Origin: DASRCB01 sp035653295
GTDB lineage: Bacteria; Acidobacteriota; Terriglobia; Bryobacterales; Bryobacteraceae
Direction of reading: 5' to 3'
DNA length: 13,647 nucleotides
NCBI GenBank assembly: GCA_035653295.1
Contig: DASRCB010000405.1
Span: forward strand, 1-13,647
This document shows, one piece after another, positions 8,200 through 13,647 of the stretch (the first letter of the stretch is position 1; every line of letters starts with the position of its first letter). Under the pieces are notes generated by a model. That model had not been told where the DNA came from. It searched no databases and worked only from the letters and a program-made list of their open reading frames with translations. A program made the translations under genes and the position numbers.

Positions 8200-9117
8200 A
8201 TGCACAAAAAATGGGCAGGCGTTCTGCCTGCCGCCACAACCGAGTTCGAGAGCGACGGCACGCTTTCGCTCGAGGCCACGTCGCGGCATTTGCAGATCAT
8301 GATCGATGCCGGCATTCACGGCGTTGTCATGCTCGGCACGGTCGGCGAGAACACCTCGCTCGAATACAACGAGAAGCTCGATGTCATTCGAGCCGCGCTC
8401 GACGTCTGCCGCGGACGGATTCCCGTACTGACGGGCGTCGCCGAGTACACCACCGATCTTGCCTGCCGGTTCGCCCGCGACGCGGAGCGCGTCGGAGTGG
8501 ACGGCCTGATGGTGCTGCCGGCAATGGTCTATAAGTCCGATGCGCGCGAAACGATGATGCACTTTCGCGCCGTTGCCCGCGCCACCGCGCTGCCGGTGTT
8601 GTGCTACAACAATCCGGTCTCGTACGGCGTGGACATCACGCCCGAGATGTTCGCGCAGATGGCGGACGAGCCGAATCTCGCGGCGATCAAGGAATCGTCC
8701 GACGACGTGCGGCGCATCACGGATCTGAAGAACCTGACCGGCGACCGTTACGTCCTGTTTGAAGGCGTCGACGATCTGGCGCTGGAGGGCGCTTTGCTGG
8801 GCGCGTCCGGCTGGATTTCCGGGCTGGTCAACTCATTCCCGCGCGAAGCCGTGATGTTGTGGGATCTCGCCACGTCCGGTCAAGTGAGCAAGGCCCTGGG
8901 CATCTACCGCTGGTTCACGCCGCTGCTGCATCTGGACACGAAGCCGAAGCTGGTGCAGTACATCAAATTCGCCAGCGCGATGGCGGGCACAGGAGCGGAG
9001 CACGTTCGCGCGCCGCGGCTGATTCTCGAGGGTGCTGAAAGAGAGGCCATCGCCGATATCGTACGGCGCGCGCTCGAGAACCGTCCGGCGCTCGCCGAAG
9101 TCGCCGCACGCCGGTAA
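8200..9117 (+). CDS. DapA-superfamily lyase/deaminase, probable 1-pyrroline-4-hydroxy-2-carboxylate deaminase
   Basis: The product is 305 residues, the usual length for this class I aldolase (TIM-barrel) superfamily. The Schiff-base lysine is K164 in AAIKES and the conserved tyrosine is Y136 in CYNNP. The substrate loop is GTVGE at 46-50. Two signature residues of lysine-pathway dihydrodipicolinate synthase are missing: GTTGE is GTVGE (second Thr to Val), and the carboxylate-binding Arg of YNVPSRTG is replaced by S141 in YNNPVSYG. From memory, the segments CGTVGEN/LGTVGEN, GVAEYTT, SGWISG and YRWFTPLLHLD match bacterial Pyr4H2C deaminases. Those enzymes convert 1-pyrroline-4-hydroxy-2-carboxylate to 2-oxoglutarate semialdehyde plus ammonia in trans-4-hydroxyproline catabolism. 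The enzyme is cytoplasmic. The permease follows 2 nt after its stop, consistent with uptake of an amino-acid substrate. Alternatives are a keto-deoxy sugar-acid aldolase/dehydratase or 4-hydroxy-2-oxoglutarate aldolase. The superfamily is certain and the specificity moderate. Confidence 0.85.
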   Translation: MHKKWAGVLPAATTEFESDGTLSLEATSRHLQIMIDAGIHGVVMLGTVGENTSLEYNEKLDVIRAALDVCRGRIPVLTGVAEYTTDLACRFARDAERVGVDGLMVLPAMVYKSDARETMMHFRAVARATALPVLCYNNPVSYGVDITPEMFAQMADEPNLAAIKESSDDVRRITDLKNLTGDRYVLFEGVDDLALEGALLGASGWISGLVNSFPREAVMLWDLATSGQVSKALGIYRWFTPLLHLDTKPKLVQYIKFASAMAGTGAEHVRAPRLILEGAEREAIADIVRRALENRPALAEVAARR

Positions 9118-9119
9118 AC

Positions 9120-10538
9120 GTGGCGACCGCAAGCCACGGCGCGGCTGAGAAGAAGAAGCTCCGGCTCCTCGATTCCACCAGCATCGTGGTGGGCACAATG
9201 ATCGGCAGTGGGATCTTTCTCGCGCCCGCGCTGATCGCCGATATTGCGGTGGAAGGCCGGCTCGGGGCCGGATCGTTCATCCTCATCTGGCTGGTCGGCG
9301 GCCTGCTCACCATGTGCGGCGCGCTGTCGTTCGGCGAGTTCGCCGCGGCGATGCCCTGCGATGGCGGCCAGTACGTCTATCTGCGCGAAGCCTATTCGCC
9401 GATCTGGGGCTTCCTCTACGGCTGGACCTTGTTCACGACCATCCAGTGCGGATTCATCGCCGCCGTCGCCATCGGATTCGCGAACTATCTCGGCGTTTTC
9501 CTCCCGTTTGTGGGGCCCGACCGCATGCTGATCCACGTCGGCTGGTTCGCGCTTTCGACCGCGCAGGCTGCCGCTATCGTGCTCATCACTGGACTCACGT
9601 GGGCCAACGAGCAGGGACTGCGGACCGCATCTCGCACGCAGAACCTGCTGACGGCGGGCAAGCTTGCCGCGCTTGCCGTGCTGCTTGTCGTGGCTCTCTC
9701 CGGCGGGGCCGGCCACTGGGCCCATTTTCAGCCGCTGGCGCCCGCGGCACTGAGCGCAGCGGTTATGACCGCATTCGCGCTCGGTATGTCCAAGGCGCTG
9801 TTCGCCTACGATTCGTGGAACATCGTCACCTTTCTTGCCGGGGAAACGCGCGAGCCCGCCCGCACGCTCCCCAAAGCGCTGGCGCTCGGAACTTTGACCG
9901 TCACCGTCATCTACACCCTCGCCAACATCGCTTATCTGTACATCCTTCCGATCGGTCAGGCCGCGGCCGTGACCGGCCAGCGCATTGCCGCAGCGGTGGC
10001 GCAGATAACGCTCGGGGCCGCGGGCGCGCTGTTCATTGCCGGAGCCATCGTCATCTCAGCCGCGGGCTGCGTCAACGGCCTCATCCTGACCGGGCCCTGG
10101 CTGTACATGACCATGGCGCGCGACCGCATGTTCTTCTCCGGCGCGGAGCGGCTGCATCCGGCGAAGGGGACGCCGGTTCGTTCGCTGCGATACCAGGCGG
10201 TATGGGCAATCGTTCTGGTTCTCACCGGCAGCTTTGGATCGCGCGGCGCCCAGTTGTACGGCGACCTGCTGACCTTCACCTCATTCGCTTCCCTGCTCTT
10301 CAACACGCTGACGGTGATCGCCGTCATCGTCCTGCGCCGCAAACGTCCGGATCTGGAGCGTCCATACAAGGCCATCGGCTACCCCTTCGTGCCACTGCTC
10401 TATGCGGCGATTGCCGTTGTCCTTCTGGTGTTCATCGCCATCGGCGACCCGCGCAACGCCGGCTTCGGGGCGCTGCTGATCGCGGCCGGCGTGCCGTTCT
10501 ACATGTACTGGTCCGAAGCGGCGCGGCGGCGATTCTAG
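9120..10538 (+). CDS. APC-superfamily amino-acid permease (LAT/SteT-like)
   Basis: The product is 472 residues with about 12 hydrophobic helices. It is an inner-membrane amino-acid/polyamine/organocation transporter. TM1 carries SIVVGTMIGSGIFLAP, whose GSGIF (29-33) is the unwound carboxylate-binding motif of the superfamily. The TM6-loop segment FAYDSWN (228-234) followed by GETREPARTLP (241-251), and PDLERPYKAIGYP (410-422), are typical of LAT-type transporters and amino-acid exchangers. The start is GTG, only 2 nt after the upstream stop and without a clear Shine-Dalgarno, so translation is probably coupled to the deaminase-like gene. The substrate cannot be read from sequence. Proline or hydroxyproline is suggested only by the operon partner. 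The gene converges on the GH127 gene with a single base between their stop codons. Confidence 0.9.
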   Translation: MATASHGAAEKKKLRLLDSTSIVVGTMIGSGIFLAPALIADIAVEGRLGAGSFILIWLVGGLLTMCGALSFGEFAAAMPCDGGQYVYLREAYSPIWGFLYGWTLFTTIQCGFIAAVAIGFANYLGVFLPFVGPDRMLIHVGWFALSTAQAAAIVLITGLTWANEQGLRTASRTQNLLTAGKLAALAVLLVVALSGGAGHWAHFQPLAPAALSAAVMTAFALGMSKALFAYDSWNIVTFLAGETREPARTLPKALALGTLTVTVIYTLANIAYLYILPIGQAAAVTGQRIAAAVAQITLGAAGALFIAGAIVISAAGCVNGLILTGPWLYMTMARDRMFFSGAERLHPAKGTPVRSLRYQAVWAIVLVLTGSFGSRGAQLYGDLLTFTSFASLLFNTLTVIAVIVLRRKRPDLERPYKAIGYPFVPLLYAAIAVVLLVFIAIGDPRNAGFGALLIAAGVPFYMYWSEAARRRF

Positions 10539-10539
10539 A

Positions 10540-13020
10540 TTATTTATCGACCTTCCACTCGTTCACACCCGCCGACCAGCCCGGCTGCATAGTGATTTCG
10601 AGCCGCAGCGCGGCGGTGGTTACGGGCGTGAACCCGACCTTGTTGTAGCGGTCCCTGTCCACGCCGTACGGCTGCTGATTCTGAACCGGCTTCCACTCTT
10701 CGCCATCTTTGTAGAGCACGCGCCATGAGGCTGGGACGCGAACCTCGCCACGGCCGGTATCGTCGAACCAGTACACCTGCACGCCGGAGACGGTGGCGGC
10801 CCGCGGGAAGGTGTATTCCAGCCATTCGGTTTTGCCTTTTTCCGGCCACCAATCGAAGTACGAACTCGGGTCGTCGGATGATTTCGGCTCTTCGCCATCA
10901 TTGACTGCCTGCGGATAGTGACGAATTCCTTCACCGCTGACGCGGTTGCCGCCCTTCGACGCGGCGACGCTGCTCATCATCGCCAGCGTGGGCCATGGCG
11001 CCGGGCGCGCGGCAGATTCGCGCTCAGGGATCCAGACCACCATTTCTCCATTGCCGCGATTGGACCAGGCGTAGTACGGGATGGCGGTGAACTCCTGTTC
11101 CTTGTGCAGCACCTTTCCGTTTGCATCGTAAGACAGCGCCACGGCCCGGCCTTTCACCACCTCGACACCATTCAACAGCGCTGGCTCGAACGACGCCGTG
11201 AGTTTGTTGCTGTCGGGCAACATCAGGTCGCGGACCTTATGGCCGGGGTTGTCGGGCCATTCGGCGGCGTATACGATGGGCCCACGCTCGATGGCGATCC
11301 GGCCGCGGTCCGCCGCAACGTTATCGTTCGCCAGCACGCGGCGCACGGGCATGGGCAGGTTGAGATCGATCACGTCGCCGTTTTTCCACTGGCGATCGAC
11401 CGTCGCGTATCCTTTGTCGAGGCGGATGGGAACGGGCGAACCGTTCACGCTCAACCGAGCCTGAGTGTGCTCGGGTCTTTCGAAGCGGTAGAGATCGCTG
11501 GGCGTGACCTCACCGCGGGCCCAGCCCGGGATGCGGATTTTGATGGCGAACGTCGCCGGCTGTCCGGGATCGACGGTGATCTTCACGTTGCCGTCCCAGG
11601 GATAGCGGGTATCCTGGACCACCCTGACGCTGCGGCCATCCATGGCGATGTCGGCGGTGCTGCCGCCGAAAAGATTCACGTAGAGCGCATTGTTGCCCAG
11701 AGCGTACATGTATCCAGGCGCCGAAGCCATGAAGCGCGTGATATTACCCGGGCAGCATGCGACGCCGAACCACGGACTGCGCCCCTGGCGCCCGTTCGAT
11801 TCGAGTGGATTCTGATAGAAGAACGATTTGCCATCCAGCGAAACGCCGGAGACAAGTCCGTTGTAGAGGGTGCGCTCCATAACGTCGATGTACTTCGCGT
11901 CCCCGTGCAGCAGGAACAGCCGCTGGTTCCAGAAATCGTTACCCACCGAGGCGCAGGTCTCGTTATAGGCCGTCAGGTTGGGCAATTCGTAGTTGGCGCC
12001 GAATGCTTCGCCCGCGCCGGTGGCGCCGATGCCGCCGGTTACATAGAGCTTCTTCTGCACCACGTTTTCCCAGATCGCATCGATGGCGTGCACGTAGCGG
12101 GCATCTCCGGTCATGGCGGCGACGTCGGCCATCCCCGAGTACATGTATGTCGCGCGGACGGCATGGCCGACGGCCTCGGTCTGATCGACCACCGGCTCCT
12201 GCGACTGGTTGTACTGGGAGCCGTTCGGTCCACCACGCACATCGAGCATGAATTTCGCCACCTTCAGGTAGCGGTCGTCGCCGGTGACGCGATAGAGCTT
12301 CACCAGCCCCATTTCGACAATCTGATGGCCGGGCCAGATGGCGCGCTTGCCGGGGCCGAAGGTATTGCACAGAAGATTCGCCGACTTCAGAGCGATGTCC
12401 AGCAGCGTCCTTTTGCCGGTCGCCTGATAATGCGCCACCGCGGCTTCGTAGAGGTGCCCAAGGTCGTATAGCTCGTGGCTCAGGATTTCTTCGTTCTCCC
12501 AGCGATGGGCCCCGGACCAGGCATGCGGGTGTTCGGAATTGATGGTTCGGGCGGTGTAGATATAGCCGTCCGGCTCCTGGGCCGCGGCGATCTTAGCGAC
12601 TAGTCCATCGATGTATTCGTCGAGCTTTGGATCGGGATAAACGCTGAGGGTGTAAGAGGCGCCTTCGATGATCTTATAAATATCGGTGTCGTCAAAAGGA
12701 TAACCGGGCAGTTTTGCGTCCTTCTCCCCTAACTGGCCGCGCAGAGCTTCGGCGGCGTGTACGAAGTTCGCGACGCGGCCGGTGATCTCGCACTGTTTGA
12801 AGGCAAAGGGGATGGTGACGCTGCGGTTCGTCTCGATGCGCGGGGCCCAGAAGACGTCGTTCAGGTGAACGGCGGTGAAGGGGACCGGTTTGAAGGGGTA
12901 GTCGCGGTGCGCGGCAGCGGGGCCCGTAGCATCGGCGGCATGGCCCTGCTGCCCGGCCGAGGGAAGCGACACTAGGCCGAGTACGACTGCATGGAGCAAG
13001 CACCAACGGACAATTGTCAT
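10540..13020 (-). CDS. Secreted GH127 (DUF1680) beta-L-arabinofuranosidase-like glycoside hydrolase
   Basis: The product is 826 residues from the chosen ATG at 13020, which starts a signal peptide (MTIVRWCLLHAVVLGLVSLPSAG). The open frame continues upstream to 13137, but those 39 residues precede the signal and lack a ribosome binding site. The mature enzyme begins with PFTAVHLNDVFWAPR, typical of DUF1680. An alpha/alpha-barrel catalytic region covers about residues 45-440. Active-site positions known from Bifidobacterium HypBA1 are all present: the acid/base Glu in GEAF (E338), the zinc-binding Glu and Cys in NETCA (E354, C356), and the CC pair in VACCPGN (C422 nucleophile, C423). The E338-E354 spacing of 16 equals that of HypBA1. 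Beta-sandwich domains follow. The last 150 residues or so (about 676-826) resemble an F5/8-type C (discoidin) carbohydrate-binding domain. Known relatives release beta-L-arabinofuranose, and the family also has other arabinose or uronate specificities. Likely extracytoplasmic. Confidence 0.92.
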   Translation of the reverse strand: MTIVRWCLLHAVVLGLVSLPSAGQQGHAADATGPAAAHRDYPFKPVPFTAVHLNDVFWAPRIETNRSVTIPFAFKQCEITGRVANFVHAAEALRGQLGEKDAKLPGYPFDDTDIYKIIEGASYTLSVYPDPKLDEYIDGLVAKIAAAQEPDGYIYTARTINSEHPHAWSGAHRWENEEILSHELYDLGHLYEAAVAHYQATGKRTLLDIALKSANLLCNTFGPGKRAIWPGHQIVEMGLVKLYRVTGDDRYLKVAKFMLDVRGGPNGSQYNQSQEPVVDQTEAVGHAVRATYMYSGMADVAAMTGDARYVHAIDAIWENVVQKKLYVTGGIGATGAGEAFGANYELPNLTAYNETCASVGNDFWNQRLFLLHGDAKYIDVMERTLYNGLVSGVSLDGKSFFYQNPLESNGRQGRSPWFGVACCPGNITRFMASAPGYMYALGNNALYVNLFGGSTADIAMDGRSVRVVQDTRYPWDGNVKITVDPGQPATFAIKIRIPGWARGEVTPSDLYRFERPEHTQARLSVNGSPVPIRLDKGYATVDRQWKNGDVIDLNLPMPVRRVLANDNVAADRGRIAIERGPIVYAAEWPDNPGHKVRDLMLPDSNKLTASFEPALLNGVEVVKGRAVALSYDANGKVLHKEQEFTAIPYYAWSNRGNGEMVVWIPERESAARPAPWPTLAMMSSVAASKGGNRVSGEGIRHYPQAVNDGEEPKSSDDPSSYFDWWPEKGKTEWLEYTFPRAATVSGVQVYWFDDTGRGEVRVPASWRVLYKDGEEWKPVQNQQPYGVDRDRYNKVGFTPVTTAALRLEITMQPGWSAGVNEWKVDK

Positions 13021-13025
13021 TTCAA

Positions 13026-13032
13026 TCTCTTT
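13026..13032 (-). promoter_or_regulatory. Weak Shine-Dalgarno of the GH127 gene
   Basis: AAAGAGA on the minus strand lies 5 nt before the ATG at 13020. It is modest, but it agrees with the start that yields a clean signal peptide. Confidence 0.45.
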
Positions 13033-13165
13033 ACACTTATTGTCATGCGGAGGCAAGGTCCACCGTTTGCGGGCTGCTTTCGCGGTCGCGGCGCCGCCTG
13101 CTGCGATATCAACCTGTTTTTCCGCTATGGCGAACACACGGCGGAGAAGGTCGCGCTGGACACGC

Positions 13166-13188
13166 GCCCCGGCCTAACGCCTGGGGGC
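13166..13188. other. Imperfect inverted repeat (hairpin)
   Basis: The sequence GCCCCGGC-CTAAC-GCC-TG-GGGGC folds as an 8-bp GC stem with a 2-nt bulge and a 5-nt loop. There is no T tract on either side, so it is not a standard intrinsic terminator. It could be a repeat element or a site in the shared upstream region. Confidence 0.4.
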
Positions 13189-13338
13189 AGGCTCCTCGCC
13201 CGCCCGCTGTTCTCAGTCACAGCACCTGAAAATTCCCGCCGGTATCTCCTAAAAGCAACAAAACACGGCGAAAATCCGCAAACCACACCCGCCCTCCACC
13301 CCCGGAAATTTGGACCTCCCTCGATATGATGAAGACGT

Positions 13339-13345
13339 AAAGGAG
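13339..13345 (+). promoter_or_regulatory. Strong Shine-Dalgarno of the MSTPAQ-type gene
   Basis: AAAGGAG lies 7 nt before the ATG at 13353. It shows that this short frame is a genuine translation start even though the frame closes after 54 codons. Confidence 0.75.
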
Positions 13346-13352
13346 CCCTCTC

Positions 13353-13647
13353 ATGTCTACGCCCGCACAAATCCTCGCCAATCGGCAAAACTCCGAATCC
13401 TCCACCGGCCCGCGCACCGAACAAGGCAAGGCCGCTTCCAGCCAGAACCGCGGTCAAACACGGCGCCACCGCGCAGACCGTTGTCCTCGCCTGGGAGGAC
13501 CGCCGAGAATTCGATAGCCTCCGCAACAGCCACCTTGCCCGCTTCCGGCCCGTCGACCATGTCGAGTTCATGCTCGTGGAGGAAATCGTCTCCGCGGAAT
13601 GGCGCATGCGCCGCATGGAACTGCTCATTGCCTATCACATCGATCGC
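13353..13647 (+). pseudogene. MSTPAQ/STGPRT-family small protein, frameshifted and cut by the window end
   Basis: The gene starts at ATG 13353 behind AAAGGAG. The first 32 residues (MSTPAQILANRQNSESSTGP, then RTEQGKAASSQN) match the N-terminus of a small-protein family common and often multicopy in Acidobacteriota and Planctomycetes; its function is unknown. After AAC at 13446-13448 the original frame turns into Arg/Pro-rich nonsense and stops at TAG 13515-13517, giving 54 aa. If one C at 13448/13449 is skipped, the next frame reads AVKHGATAQTVVLAWEDRRE and stays open for 66 codons to the last base. That is the expected family continuation (consensus NALKHGLTAxTVVLPGED). So a one-base insertion has split the gene, or the assembly carries an error. 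The gene's 3' end lies outside the window. Confidence 0.78.

Larger units (their letters stand above)
13021..13352. other. Intergenic region upstream of GH127 and the MSTPAQ-type gene
   Basis: This stretch of about 330 bp lies between divergent genes. It holds an imperfect hairpin (13166-13188), a weak AAAGAGA ribosome binding site for GH127 on the minus strand (13026-13032) and a strong one for the plus-strand gene. From about 13245 to 13300 the plus strand becomes A/C-rich, unlike the surrounding G-rich DNA. No convincing -35/-10 pair is visible on either strand. A TATGAT at 13325-13330 could be a -10 for the plus-strand gene, but the only -35-like TTGGAC is just 9 bp away. Confidence 0.45.

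Noticed and set aside
9314..10648. Long plus-strand frame (444 codons) overlapping the permease in another frame
   Set aside because: The composition is Arg/Pro/His-rich, while the permease frame has 12 hydrophobic segments and the APC motifs.
10918..12471. Long plus-strand open frame (517 codons) antisense to GH127
   Set aside because: It is Arg/His-rich without motifs and lies fully inside a GH127 gene whose active-site residues are all conserved.
13021..13137. Upstream extension of the GH127 frame by 39 codons
   Set aside because: It would bury the signal peptide behind a charged segment and has no ribosome binding site. The start at 13020 is preferred.
13310..13330. TTGGAC and TATGAT as a promoter for the MSTPAQ-type gene
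   Set aside because: The spacer is 9 bp, far short of the usual 16-18 bp, so only the -10-like part is noted.
1..13647. CRISPR arrays, tRNA or rRNA genes, insertion sequences
   Set aside because: I saw no direct-repeat/spacer pattern, no cloverleaf or rRNA-like sequence, no transposase frame and no terminal inverted repeats.

Overview
The window looks like chromosomal DNA from an Acidobacteriota member of the Solibacter/Bryobacter type. It is GC-rich. It carries a secreted NHL-repeat protein ending in the Solibacter-type C-terminal domain (TIGR03437 family), paired DUF3857/transglutaminase-like secreted proteins, and, at the right edge, a member of the MSTPAQ..NRxNxxxSTGPRTxxGK family that is abundant in Acidobacteriota and Planctomycetes. 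The taxonomic call rests on these families, recalled from knowledge. No marker gene is present.

Layout. (1) 54-7817, all on the minus strand: a 1239-residue secreted NHL/FN3/BP74-like/TIGR03437 protein is transcribed first. After a 96-nt gap come two DUF3857 proteins spaced 9 nt apart. The upstream one (2025-4001) has lost the transglutaminase Cys and His. The downstream one (54-2015) keeps a complete Cys-His-Asp triad. (2) 7818-8199: a divergent intergenic region. (3) 8200-10538, plus strand: a two-gene operon encoding a DapA-superfamily enzyme, best read as 1-pyrroline-4-hydroxy-2-carboxylate deaminase of hydroxyproline breakdown, and an APC-family amino-acid permease starting 2 nt after its stop codon. 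(4) 10540-13020, minus strand: a secreted GH127 (DUF1680) beta-L-arabinofuranosidase-like enzyme with all five known active-site/zinc positions. It converges on the permease with a single base between the stop codons. (5) 13021-13352: a noncoding region with an imperfect hairpin. (6) 13353 to the window end, plus strand: the MSTPAQ-type small protein gene, interrupted by an apparent one-base frameshift and cut by the window edge.

How the genes may work together (inference). GH127 enzymes of known function remove beta-L-arabinofuranose from hydroxyproline-linked arabino-oligosaccharides of plant extensins. A neighbouring hydroxyproline-catabolic enzyme and an amino-acid permease would take the released hydroxyproline onward. 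So 8200-13020 may be a small locus for scavenging plant hydroxyproline-rich glycoproteins. This is the most interesting hypothesis in the window. The minus-strand cluster at the left encodes exported proteins of unknown physiological role.
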